Shown here in pieces: positions 18,885 to 27,599 of a DNA stretch of 64,000 nt. Made by a program: the position numbers and the translations under genes. Location: positions 238,496-302,495 of the forward strand of contig NZ_PVTP01000005.1 in the NCBI RefSeq assembly GCF_003003285.1. Direction: 5' to 3'. This DNA comes from Yoonia maritima (GTDB lineage: Bacteria > Pseudomonadota > Alphaproteobacteria > Rhodobacterales > Rhodobacteraceae). Below the pieces are notes generated by a model that was not told the origin of the DNA, did no database searches, and saw nothing but the letters and a program-made list of their open reading frames with translations. The stretch's first letter is position 1. Every line of letters begins with the position of its first letter.

Positions 18885-18911
18885 AATTTCCGACTATTTA
18901 AGTCGGAAATT
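18885..18911 (-). promoter_or_regulatory. Perfect 11-bp inverted repeat upstream of the siderophore receptor
   Basis: AATTTCCGACT (18885-18895) and AGTCGGAAATT (18901-18911) flank 5 bases. The repeat lies 21 bases before the receptor start and touches the araC-type stop codon. It may be an operator for the adjacent AraC regulator or an iron regulator. Its ability to fold, with AT-rich sequence after it, also allows a weak terminator of the regulator gene. Confidence 0.55.
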
Positions 18912-19821
18912 ATCGATTGGCTTGAACCAAACTGTCGTGGCTTGTCGGATTCGGGACAAAACGACGTTTTCTCCAATCACCCGGCGTCTGACCATGATGG
19001 GTTCGAAAGACACGTGTGAGGTGGGCCTGATCTGCAAATCCGGCCTCGGCGGCGACTTCAGCCAACGGCCGTGACATATCTGTCATTAGATCTTGGGCTG
19101 TGGCAAGGCGTAGGGATGTCAGCCATCTTTGTGGGGTCGTGCCAAGGCTTTGACGGAATGCACGCGTTAGCCAGCTTTCGGACAGGCCAGCAACTTCGGC
19201 CAGTTCAGCGACAGTGATCCGCCGATCCAAACTTTGCCGCGCATAATGTTCCAGCTTGATCAGCGTATGCGGCGACAGCCCCCCACGCTCGGCTTCTGGC
19301 TGCGGAGCGGGCAGTTCAAGAACCTCAATCATCAACGCAGAAAACAAGCCGTCAGTCATAAGATCGGGGCGCGATGGTGTCATCACTTCTTCGGCGATCA
19401 TACCGGCAAGCGCGTTTATGCGGTCTGTGCTTTTCAAAAGGCGTGGCTGTGTGAGTGCAGATGGGGCGACCAATGTCTGCATGCGCTGTGCGAGCGGCCC
19501 AGCGTCAAGATGCAGATCAAGATGGGCATAGGGGCCTTCGCGGTCCAGCTCGCTCCACATTGGTACGCCTGCGGGAACGTAAAAGACGCCAACATCATGG
19601 GTCCATGGCGCGGTTTCATGCGTGCGAATGCGCAGATCATTGGCGCCATCCCCTAAAAACACAACCAATCGCGGATCGGGCGAGCGGTAGAAACCGCCGC
19701 CGCCCGCTTCGCCATGAACGTGCCAGACATCAGCGATAACACCCGGCCAACGACGCCACGACAGCGGACGCACGGTGCGGATCGCACGCGTCTCGGCAGT
19801 CATACGGGGCATAAAGGTCAT
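18910..19821 (-). CDS. AraC-family transcriptional regulator
   Basis: A 303-residue regulator with an N-terminal cupin-like sensing part and a C-terminal AraC domain (about 205-295): first helix-turn-helix 'ITVAELAEVAGLSESWLTRAFR' read in parts, second 'RPLAEVAAEAGFADQAHLTRVFR', ending near 'GQTPGDWR'. It likely responds to the siderophore and activates the receptor gene directly downstream, as AraC regulators of siderophore uptake do; this is inference from position. The ATG at 19821 is preferred; a GTG at 19848 in the same frame is the alternative. Confidence 0.82.
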   Translation of the reverse strand: MTFMPRMTAETRAIRTVRPLSWRRWPGVIADVWHVHGEAGGGGFYRSPDPRLVVFLGDGANDLRIRTHETAPWTHDVGVFYVPAGVPMWSELDREGPYAHLDLHLDAGPLAQRMQTLVAPSALTQPRLLKSTDRINALAGMIAEEVMTPSRPDLMTDGLFSALMIEVLELPAPQPEAERGGLSPHTLIKLEHYARQSLDRRITVAELAEVAGLSESWLTRAFRQSLGTTPQRWLTSLRLATAQDLMTDMSRPLAEVAAEAGFADQAHLTRVFRTHHGQTPGDWRKRRFVPNPTSHDSLVQANR

Positions 19822-19978
19822 TGCGGGCTCGCTGGAACGGGAGTTCACAACGCCTGCGGCGCAACGCGACGATACGTGTCATGAACAGATGATAAAGGGA
19901 TGGCCTGGCGATAGCTGAGCAAGGATATTGTGCCGCATTGCAGCAAAAACGTCAACGTAGCGCCAACCTAGCCTTTAG

Positions 19979-21013
19979 TTACCCATCAGAACCTGTTCCA
20001 GACCAAAGCAGAGCCTGATCACCGCCCAGTTTACTATTCGACATCGGACGGAACCGATCCGCATATGCGTCAATATCCGGGTTCGGAGACAACACGAGAT
20101 ACGCCTCGAGCCAAGCCATTTGAAAACTCTCAAGCTCTTCAGTGCCATCAAACAGGCTTTGCTCTTTGCCAGAATAGGCAGCACTTGCTTCACCTGTTTC
20201 GAGATCAGCTATTGTAAACGCAACGATCCGATCCAGTGCATTGTCACACACACCCTTGATGGAACGCCCCTGCTGTTCCAGTAGCAACGTTGTTAAAACC
20301 AGCGGTGCAACAGCGTGCAATTGATAGTGCAGTGCATATTTTCCGCGACGCATTTCTTGCGGCAGGCTGCCGTCAGCAAGCGCCTGACATTGAAGATATG
20401 TCGCGGACCACTCGGACCAACTTAGCGCAATTGGGTCATTCCTGATCTGACCGACAAGGTTAATCCCCAACGTTGCCCAAGCCCGCAGGTTACCCGTTTT
20501 CGCACCAGAGGTTGCTTCTTCTTCCCAAAACGTCATTTGTTCTGCAGTGCGACGACCTAGCCAATCCTCGATTGTTTGCCGCGCATGTACATCAGTCGCG
20601 TATGGTGCCACCTGCCGGTAAACCAACGCGAACGCACCAAGGCGCGATCCAATCGAAAAATTTGCGGTGATGGTGTTAAGCTCGGAAAAGGCGTCAGCCC
20701 CGGCCCAGGTCAACATTTGCGCAATTGCACAATCCGCCTGTGCAACACGGTCTCCACCGCCTTTGGTGACATTATTAGCAACCTGCGTGAGATCCCGAAC
20801 AAAGTCGTCAATCGGTCCAAGTGCGGCATTTACCTCTGCATTGCTTTCATCGTCGATGTCAGAACGCGATTTGCTGTCATCCGTGTAACGGCTACCAAAG
20901 CCAAGCGTCACAACAGGTTCAGGTGCTGCGGCGCAGGCTTCGTCATCTGCAAAAGCAGGGCTAGCGAAAGACATCAGAACTCCGGCTCCTGCGATGCTTA
21001 AAAATTTACGCAT
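19979..21013 (-). CDS. algL: AlgL-like alginate lyase homologue with altered active site
   Basis: A 344-residue exported protein (signal peptide ending near 'SPAFA', residues 1-22) that resembles AlgL (PL5), the periplasmic lyase that clears mislocated polymer in alginate producers. The region 'LPQEMRRGKYALHY..APL' (218-239) aligns gap-free with the AlgL block that carries the catalytic Arg and Tyr: Tyr230 is kept, but the Arg position is Tyr226. The lyase 'NNH' motif corresponds to Gly174-Asn175-Leu176 here, so the catalytic His is missing. It may be inactive or act differently. It is the last gene of the alginate-type operon, its start overlapping the preceding stop (TAATG). The alignment was done by eye from memory. 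Confidence 0.65.
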   Translation of the reverse strand: MRKFLSIAGAGVLMSFASPAFADDEACAAAPEPVVTLGFGSRYTDDSKSRSDIDDESNAEVNAALGPIDDFVRDLTQVANNVTKGGGDRVAQADCAIAQMLTWAGADAFSELNTITANFSIGSRLGAFALVYRQVAPYATDVHARQTIEDWLGRRTAEQMTFWEEEATSGAKTGNLRAWATLGINLVGQIRNDPIALSWSEWSATYLQCQALADGSLPQEMRRGKYALHYQLHAVAPLVLTTLLLEQQGRSIKGVCDNALDRIVAFTIADLETGEASAAYSGKEQSLFDGTEELESFQMAWLEAYLVLSPNPDIDAYADRFRPMSNSKLGGDQALLWSGTGSDG

Positions 21014-23784
21014 TATGTATCCTCACTGAGGTTAAGAAGTGCTGTAATTGTCGCAGCTTTAGCAGACCCATTTGCTGCAGCGCGCTCCAGCCAGACCACT
21101 GCATTGTCCAAATCGGCGTCAGTTCCGATCCCAAATGCAAGCGCATATCCAAGTTCGGCCATTGCTGTTGTGTCTCCGCCTTCTGCAGCACGTGTCAGCC
21201 ATTCGGTTGATGTCGCAAGGTCAGTCGGATTGGCCGCGTTTTCACGTAGATAAAGTGCATAGGTACGCATTGAAAAGACATCGCCAGATTCAGCGGCAAC
21301 CATATAGACCTGCGGCATATCAAGGCGTGCTTCGATCTCAACTTTGACGTCATCCTCGGCAGCACGGTAAGATCCTAAGAAGCGGTTCAAATAGGCGTGC
21401 TCTGGGTCATCCATTGCTTGCGTAATCAAAAAGGCCGCGCGTTCTGGATCATAGGTTTCCGCATCACTTGCCACCAAAAGATCGAACATTCCACGCGGCG
21501 CATTTACATCACCCAACGCGGCAGCGCGTTCAAACAAAGCCATCGCTTTAGGTGCAGCTTCGACACCAAGAACGCTTAGTTCTGAACGCGCAAGATCAAC
21601 CATGGTCCACGGATTGTCTTCCATCAGATATTCGGCGATCCGCATCCAGTGCACAGCGTTTTCTGCATCGTCGATCTCGAGATACAAACGCGACATTGCC
21701 ATCACGTTTTTATAATCGCACGGAATGATACCGGCGGCCCGCGATAGATAGTTTTCCTGCTTTTCCGCCTCCAAAAATGGCACCGCGAAAAGTAGCGCAT
21801 CAAAGTCGCCATTTGCTTCGATAATGTCTGCGAATTGTTCGAATACAGCGCGACCACTGTCGGCGCCCGGGTCAAGCACAGCAAGCAACTGCATTGCAGC
21901 ACCTTGGCCTTCGCCAGCCGGTCCCTCTAGCAAGGAACGGACTTCTGTGGTGTCGAATGCTGTGTCGGATTGGTAATCCAATATCGCCTCGGCAAGAGCC
22001 AGCGCAGCCGGAGCACCAGACAATTTATATTCCTGCCTTAACAAATTGAAAGCAACGATACGCTCGGCCGGATTTTCGGCCAGTTCGAATTCAAGGTCGG
22101 CCAATGCTTCCAAGACGCTTGTATATTGGTTCGAATATTCATGCCAAAACGCAAGCATCTCGGGCGTCGTGTCGGGGGCGTTTTCAAGATACTTTAGGTA
22201 ACTCGCCATCGCCTTCGCGCGACCATAAAGCGCATGAGATTGTATCAGCGCGATGGTAAGCGCATCATCTTCGTCATCGAGTTCAATAAGATCGCGCGCC
22301 GCGATTTCGACATTCGATGTGCCTGTCGCATCTTCGATACTTTGCCAATACTGCGCCTCTTCTATCCGTGGGCTATCAGGGGCTTGGCACATAAATACAC
22401 CATGTAGCATTTTGGCAGGGTTCACACCGCCTAAAGCCGACACCGAATATGACAATAGGTCGACTGCGCGTTCAATCTCATGCTCGCCACTTCGTTGCGC
22501 GACAAGGTTGATGGCAAGGTTGAGCGAACCATCCATGTCGCCCAGCTCTGCTGCGCGTTCCAGATAAACCAAAGCTTCTGCTTGACCGCCCCAACGCCCT
22601 TTACGCTCGTAAACATCATCCGCAAGCCGAGAGAAGACCCAGCCCGCCGCACCAGGATGTTCGGCAAGGTCATTCAATGCTGCCAATCGTTCATCATTGG
22701 TGCCGGGATAACGATCAGCGTAGGTTTCTAAAAACAACGCCAGACGTGTCAGGCCGGGGCGCCCCCCTGATTTTGCCGCGGCTCGAAATAATTGCAAAGT
22801 ACGATCAAGGTCGCGTTCGACCAATGCACCGGTTTCATAAACACGGCCCAGCGCAATTTGTGCATATGGCAATTGCGCATCTGCAGCCTGCGTTAAATAA
22901 TGCAGCAGAACGTCATTATCTTTTTCGAAATTCTCTGCCAGCATGTGGAATTCAACGATTTTCCAGGCCGAATTTGAATCGCCTAGGTCGGCTGCAAACC
23001 GAAACCAATCATGCGCCAGCTGCGGGTTTGGTCGCACAATTTCGCCGTTGCTATATTCGCGCGCAATACGTGCAACGCGGTCGCAAATCGAAGGGTTCAA
23101 TTCCCCTACCAACGAACCAAACGCCATGGTCACAGCAAGTTCAGGGGCAACATCCCATCCTTCGGGACTAGTTCCGGCAAGTTCACGTTTCGTGAGGGTC
23201 AGCAACGCATCGGCGTTGCCAGAATACCCGGCATCAACAAGCAACGCGTCGGCGTGTTCGACGTCACGTTCAACACCAAGCCCATTCCGAAAATAACCAG
23301 ACAAGGCTGTTTTGATACGCGGTGACAGAAGTTCTTCGTCAGCAGCAAGCTGCGCGATAAGCTGTTGACTGCTTAGCTCTTCGAACGCGCCCGCGGCAAC
23401 CATTGCAGATATCCGCGCCAACAGTGCGTTGTCCCCTGCATAACTAGGGTCGGCTTCGGCCAAGCGCGTGATAATCAGCTCAATCGTTTCTAGCCAGTAG
23501 GAAGCATTGATTTGCTGCAAACGATTGATGTCGCGTTTGATGAGCGCGTGGTCGACATTGGGAAGCCTGACACCATCCCAATTTCTCCAAGTTTCTACAG
23601 TCTCGGCATCGGGTGCACGCGGCACACAGATATGTGACGGCGTAATCTCAGGTGGCAAAAATTCGAGGTCGAGCACATTCGTGCTCGGCTCTTGTGCATA
23701 TGTCGCGATAGGCGCGACCGACAGGGCAAGCACCGAAAGGATCGCTGACCAGTTTTGTTTTGGTGAAGATACGAAACCAAACAT
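21013..23784 (-). CDS. Large Sel1/TPR-repeat periplasmic protein, AlgK-like
   Basis: A 923-residue exported protein with a signal peptide ending near 'APIATYAQ' and no lipobox cysteine. The rest is alpha-helical repeat sequence of Sel1/TPR type ('GLGVERD..', 'AQIALGRVYETGALVERDLDRT', 'YLERAAELGDMDGSLNLA', all read in parts, and a last block near 'GYALAFGIGTDADLDNAVVWL'). In alginate producers the Sel1 protein AlgK (about 475 residues, a lipoprotein) scaffolds the secretion complex and assists the AlgE porin. This protein holds the AlgK slot but is about twice as long and not lipidated by appearance. A scaffold for polymer secretion is the best guess. Confidence 0.65.
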   Translation of the reverse strand: MFGFVSSPKQNWSAILSVLALSVAPIATYAQEPSTNVLDLEFLPPEITPSHICVPRAPDAETVETWRNWDGVRLPNVDHALIKRDINRLQQINASYWLETIELIITRLAEADPSYAGDNALLARISAMVAAGAFEELSSQQLIAQLAADEELLSPRIKTALSGYFRNGLGVERDVEHADALLVDAGYSGNADALLTLTKRELAGTSPEGWDVAPELAVTMAFGSLVGELNPSICDRVARIAREYSNGEIVRPNPQLAHDWFRFAADLGDSNSAWKIVEFHMLAENFEKDNDVLLHYLTQAADAQLPYAQIALGRVYETGALVERDLDRTLQLFRAAAKSGGRPGLTRLALFLETYADRYPGTNDERLAALNDLAEHPGAAGWVFSRLADDVYERKGRWGGQAEALVYLERAAELGDMDGSLNLAINLVAQRSGEHEIERAVDLLSYSVSALGGVNPAKMLHGVFMCQAPDSPRIEEAQYWQSIEDATGTSNVEIAARDLIELDDEDDALTIALIQSHALYGRAKAMASYLKYLENAPDTTPEMLAFWHEYSNQYTSVLEALADLEFELAENPAERIVAFNLLRQEYKLSGAPAALALAEAILDYQSDTAFDTTEVRSLLEGPAGEGQGAAMQLLAVLDPGADSGRAVFEQFADIIEANGDFDALLFAVPFLEAEKQENYLSRAAGIIPCDYKNVMAMSRLYLEIDDAENAVHWMRIAEYLMEDNPWTMVDLARSELSVLGVEAAPKAMALFERAAALGDVNAPRGMFDLLVASDAETYDPERAAFLITQAMDDPEHAYLNRFLGSYRAAEDDVKVEIEARLDMPQVYMVAAESGDVFSMRTYALYLRENAANPTDLATSTEWLTRAAEGGDTTAMAELGYALAFGIGTDADLDNAVVWLERAAANGSAKAATITALLNLSEDT

Positions 23785-23807
23785 GTGGTTACTCCTGTAT
23801 AGCTACC

Positions 23808-24428
23808 TTATTTAAGGTAGGAATTGTCCGTGGCGAATGCAGAGTAGCCGTCGTCGGTCTGCAGTAGAACGATAGACACACCAGCGTTACGGATAAGCTC
23901 TACCTCTGAAACAGTTGCTAGAACTTCGTCACCAGAACGCAGTTCAAAGTCCAACGTGAGCGGTGCTTTGATCGCTACGGACTGCCCCTGCATGGCTTCG
24001 ATGCCTTCAACAGCGACGGCATTTGCTTGTGGGACAAATACGTCGATGCTTGGTGTATCGGTCAAATTGTAGATCGATATGTCTGCCTTTGATGGGCTGT
24101 TCGTAATGTCGTCTGTGACGATTTCTGTTTGACCATCTTCAGTAAAAAGAACCGTATAGTAGGCGCTTGGCCCAACTTCGACCACTCCAGTCCCATTCGG
24201 AACGACAACGTCAATCTCTCCGGGCATGACATTCACGTAATCGGAAACGCCTGAAGCGATGTCACTGACGCTTTCACCATTTATCGAAGCAACAGTTTGA
24301 CCCGGTGCAACGACCCGAACGAAGCTCGAGTTTGGATCAGCCACATCTTGATATAGGCCATCATCGGCCAGAGCGGGACTAACCTGAGTGAGGATAGCCG
24401 CTAAAGCGACAGTAAACGGGAGTTTCAT
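23808..24428 (-). CDS. algF: Alginate-type O-acetylation protein AlgF
   Basis: A 206-residue periplasmic protein (signal peptide ending near 'SPALA'). The mature start 'DDGLYQDVADPNSSFVRVV' resembles AlgF ('LYGP..P.GSAFVRV') and later blocks 'YYTVL' and 'ISIYNLTDTPS' fit the same family. AlgF works with AlgI, AlgJ and AlgX in acetylating mannuronate residues. The ATG at 24428 overlaps the algX stop (ATGA) and gives a clean signal peptide. Confidence 0.8.
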   Translation of the reverse strand: MKLPFTVALAAILTQVSPALADDGLYQDVADPNSSFVRVVAPGQTVASINGESVSDIASGVSDYVNVMPGEIDVVVPNGTGVVEVGPSAYYTVLFTEDGQTEIVTDDITNSPSKADISIYNLTDTPSIDVFVPQANAVAVEGIEAMQGQSVAIKAPLTLDFELRSGDEVLATVSEVELIRNAGVSIVLLQTDDGYSAFATDNSYLK

Positions 24429-25756
24429 ATTTCTTCCTTTGTTTGAGTGGTGCAGGCAAAGACGCTGGGCTGGGAGGTAAAAGGCCCAGACGTCGAAATA
24501 TCGACCGAAGCTGCGCCGTCGGCCCAAAGTCCAGACAACGGCATGTAGAAACGACCTGTCCGGCTTTGGCGTTCACCTCGTTCGATAAATTTGCTCCGTG
24601 TCAGGCCATCGTGGGACTGAAACAGAAAGTTGGCGCTGGTGCCCGCAAGCTGATGGATATCAATAAAGATCGTATCCTCAGGACCCAGTTCGTAATCAGT
24701 AAGATCAACCGTCACCACATTGTTAGCTTCGTTGACTTGCGCCTCTAACGGCACCGTGCATGTCTGCCCGGCCGCAGCAATGAGTTCACGCATCGGCTGA
24801 TCACCATATTGTGCAAGGTTGGTGTAAATGGGATTTTCCCACACCAGAAACCGTGGTCGTGTTTCTTGGAACTCGGTTGATGTCAAATAAGACGTCATGG
24901 CACCATATTGGTTCCCACCAGTCAAAGCATAGTTGACGACCTCTAGCTCTGTGTACTGGGCGATGAAACCGGGGAAGTTATTGACCGGACTGTCCGAAAA
25001 CGAAGTTCCCAACAGCGCGATCGGAATAGTCAAATCGTCTTCGCCAAACAGGTCAAGACCACCGTCACCAAGATCGATCTCTTCTGTTTGTGTGGTCGAA
25101 TATGTCATAATTTCTGCTTCGGGCAGCGTTTTAACACAGTGCTCTTGCAGGTCTCGTCTCATGCCAGAAAAAGAGATTTCAATTCCCTCTTCGACGGTCT
25201 CAAACGGCGTATGGTCAAGATCAGCGTATTCTGGCAGGCTTTTAATCTTTTCTGCAATCGCTTCGGCTGTATGACGCGCGCCAATATGGGACCAGTGAAA
25301 GTCTGCCTTAAAGAAAGGAAGTTCTTCGGCTTCCATCATGGCTTCTCGGGCATCAACAGTAATGACACCCGCAGCATTGAGCCGGTCCAAGATGTCGTCA
25401 TGCACTGCGGTCGCGATACCCAAATCAAACCCGTACAGCGCCGCCTCTTCCGGTAGATAGTCGGGCATTGTCACGCTTTTGGTTGGGATAGGTACGAAAA
25501 TCAAAGTTGTCCCGTTTTCGGCCAGTGCTTGCGACAGCTCTGAAATGAATTCAACGTTTTGATCCGAAAACGGATGGTTCATGCGCAGGTCTGTTTTAAT
25601 TCTAAAAAACACACCGTCTTTGCCCTCCAAAGAAGGTAGTTCAGTGTCGGTTTCCAGTCCTGCGCAGCCGAACATCGATTCAGCCACCGCAATATTCGGC
25701 ATCATACTAAATGCGGATAAGGCAATACATGCCAGCTTTAGATTGCGCTGTTTCAC
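24425..25756 (-). CDS. algX: Alginate-type O-acetyltransferase AlgX (SGNH-like)
   Basis: A 443-residue periplasmic protein with a signal peptide ending near 'NIAVAES'. The N-terminal half is an SGNH-like hydrolase fold: the Asp-His pair in 'ADFHWSHIGARHTAEAI' and the serine in 'LLGTSFSDSP' are present, so acetyl transfer looks possible. The C-terminal part (about 330-440) resembles the carbohydrate-binding module of AlgX. In Pseudomonas AlgX acetylates the polymer directly. It starts with GTG at 25756, overlapping the preceding stop, so translation is coupled. Confidence 0.8.
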   Translation of the reverse strand: MKQRNLKLACIALSAFSMMPNIAVAESMFGCAGLETDTELPSLEGKDGVFFRIKTDLRMNHPFSDQNVEFISELSQALAENGTTLIFVPIPTKSVTMPDYLPEEAALYGFDLGIATAVHDDILDRLNAAGVITVDAREAMMEAEELPFFKADFHWSHIGARHTAEAIAEKIKSLPEYADLDHTPFETVEEGIEISFSGMRRDLQEHCVKTLPEAEIMTYSTTQTEEIDLGDGGLDLFGEDDLTIPIALLGTSFSDSPVNNFPGFIAQYTELEVVNYALTGGNQYGAMTSYLTSTEFQETRPRFLVWENPIYTNLAQYGDQPMRELIAAAGQTCTVPLEAQVNEANNVVTVDLTDYELGPEDTIFIDIHQLAGTSANFLFQSHDGLTRSKFIERGERQSRTGRFYMPLSGLWADGAASVDISTSGPFTSQPSVFACTTQTKEEI

Positions 25757-26508
25757 TGCATGACCTCCGTTGGTATTTCAGCCTGCTTAGAAAGCGCCAC
25801 ATCAAGCAGTGGAGTGAGGTTCGCTGCGACTAACTGCGTTTCAAGTGAATCTGATTCAGCGGCCGTTTGAATATAGGCCTGTGCACGTGCCAAATCGTCA
25901 GGTGAATGCGCTTCGTTTTGGAGAATGGTCAGCGCAAGGTGCAATGATATCGAAGATGCTGTATCTCCGTGCGCTTGGGCGAGCAGGCTTTCGACCTCGC
26001 TATCGATACGCCCAAATGGTTTTTGGGTAACTTGATAGCGAATGACGGCATCAACTGCACGACTATTTCCTGCCCGCGCGTATGCGAACACAATACCTTC
26101 CAGAACATTACTACGTGCGCGTGGCAGCTCCGCTGGATCAATATGGTCAAGCGCATCAAGCAATCTGTTAAACGCGTTAAGACGCCCAGTGGCCGCCGCA
26201 ATCCCATAGTAATGCGCGATGTCGGACTGCTGTGCTGTTTCAGAATCTTCTAGCCATTCCGCAAATTTGAGCGCGGCAAACCCATCTCCCAGGTCCGCAA
26301 TTTGACGCAGTTGAGACGTGTAAATTCTTCTGCCTTGCGTCAATGATTTACGCGCGTCGATCAATTCTTGCGTTGGTAGTTGCGCAGATGAAGTGATGCC
26401 CGGCATCATTTTAACCGTGATGCGGCTTGGCTCTATCGTTTCATCGCTATCTTGTGCGACGGCTGACGTCGCAATCCCAAGGATTAGTGCGGTTGCGAGT
26501 TTAAACAT
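25753..26508 (-). CDS. Exported protein of unknown function in the alginate-type operon
   Basis: A 251-residue protein with a signal peptide (residues 1-19, ending 'SAVAQ') followed by helical, repeat-like sequence ('ALKFAEWLEDSETAQQSDIA', 'AYARAGNSRAVDAVIRY') that looks TPR/Sel1-like but is too weak to assign. Pseudomonas alg operons have no gene at this place between algJ and algX. Overlapping starts and stops on both sides tie it to polymer assembly. The ATG at 26508 gives a cleaner signal peptide than the one four codons upstream. Confidence 0.6.
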   Translation of the reverse strand: MFKLATALILGIATSAVAQDSDETIEPSRITVKMMPGITSSAQLPTQELIDARKSLTQGRRIYTSQLRQIADLGDGFAALKFAEWLEDSETAQQSDIAHYYGIAAATGRLNAFNRLLDALDHIDPAELPRARSNVLEGIVFAYARAGNSRAVDAVIRYQVTQKPFGRIDSEVESLLAQAHGDTASSISLHLALTILQNEAHSPDDLARAQAYIQTAAESDSLETQLVAANLTPLLDVALSKQAEIPTEVMQ

Positions 26509-27586
26509 TGTCGTCCCCATTCGTTGGTAGAAGGCTATCCATCAAGGCCGGGTCGCTTAGGTAGCGCACAGGGAACTCCCAAATAACAATCGGAGGAGCC
26601 TCAGCCGGATCAAGCGTTTCAAGGTATGTGTGCATTGGCGCAACAGGGCCTTGGCCCTCTTCTGCGAAGTTTAAAATATCTTGGGCCAACTCCAATTTCA
26701 GCGCTTCGACGAAGCTCCAGTTCGGGTTGGCAGAATAACTGGTGCCGACCAATGCGATTGGCACAGGGCCATCTGATCCGAACAGATCAATCGTACCAAT
26801 TGCCCCGTCATCTGCCGCCATTTCAGCGACATACGGCGTAACGGTTTCCATGGTCAGACCAACGGTTGGTGCCAATTCTTCAGAGGTCACGAACGACACC
26901 AGATCACCGGTAAAATGGATCGGGTCGAGGTCAGCTCGTGTAAATTTGTCCGTGCCGATCTCAACCTTGCCTGACTCAGCAACAGTTTGCGCAACAGTTT
27001 GCGCGCCTGCCGATGTCCAGTGCGTGTCTGTTTGAAAAAAGGCGGCGGTTTCGGTGGTTAAGGCCGGGCGCGTATCGACCGTTACAATATCGCGGGCGGC
27101 GAGTTCGGCCAGAAACAGGTCGTATGTGCCCGCAATAGACTGGGCTTGTTCGGCGTCACCGCCGTGGATTTGCGCGATCTCAAGCTTAGCAGGCAGAGGC
27201 ACAACAACCAGTTCAGTGCCAGTCTGAGCGAGGCGGTCTTGAACCGACGCTATCCAATCCAACGTGTCAGTCAGGCCAATCTGATCGGGGTCTTGTTCGC
27301 GGAATTCTTCAGAGCTGAACAGCCAGCCTTTTTCGCCAGCAATCACGCCTTTGCGGCCTTCGTTCAGAAGGACATAGCGGGCGGCACCGACCCAGCCCAC
27401 AGCGACATCGCGGTGGGGCAGATTTGCGCGGTAGAGCGTGTCGACCTCTTGGGTGAAGCCACCTTTGACGAACCCATCTAAGTGTGGCCCTTCGACATCC
27501 GCCTGAAACAGCGCAATGTTCGCAAATGCAGCGTATCCAAAGAATGCCACGGGGGCCGCTAGTCTTATCGCGGTTTGGAAATACAT
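26501..27586 (-). CDS. algJ: Alginate-type O-acetyltransferase AlgJ (SGNH-like)
   Basis: A 361-residue protein with an N-terminal membrane anchor (about 1-30) and a periplasmic SGNH-like domain. The Asp-His pair is in 'FFQTDTHWTSAGAQ' and the serine in 'LVGTSYSANPNWSF', both intact. AlgJ passes or transfers acetyl groups from AlgI to the polymer. The ATG at 27586 was preferred over a GTG one codon earlier because GGAGG lies 6 bases before it. It is coupled to the next gene. Confidence 0.82.
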   Translation of the reverse strand: MYFQTAIRLAAPVAFFGYAAFANIALFQADVEGPHLDGFVKGGFTQEVDTLYRANLPHRDVAVGWVGAARYVLLNEGRKGVIAGEKGWLFSSEEFREQDPDQIGLTDTLDWIASVQDRLAQTGTELVVVPLPAKLEIAQIHGGDAEQAQSIAGTYDLFLAELAARDIVTVDTRPALTTETAAFFQTDTHWTSAGAQTVAQTVAESGKVEIGTDKFTRADLDPIHFTGDLVSFVTSEELAPTVGLTMETVTPYVAEMAADDGAIGTIDLFGSDGPVPIALVGTSYSANPNWSFVEALKLELAQDILNFAEEGQGPVAPMHTYLETLDPAEAPPIVIWEFPVRYLSDPALMDSLLPTNGDDNV

Positions 27587-27599
27587 CACGTTCCTCCGA

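Noticed and set aside
21013..23784. Reading the 923-residue protein as an AlgK-AlgE fusion
   Set aside because: The whole length is helical Sel1/TPR-like sequence. No beta-barrel pattern or terminal aromatic residue is seen.
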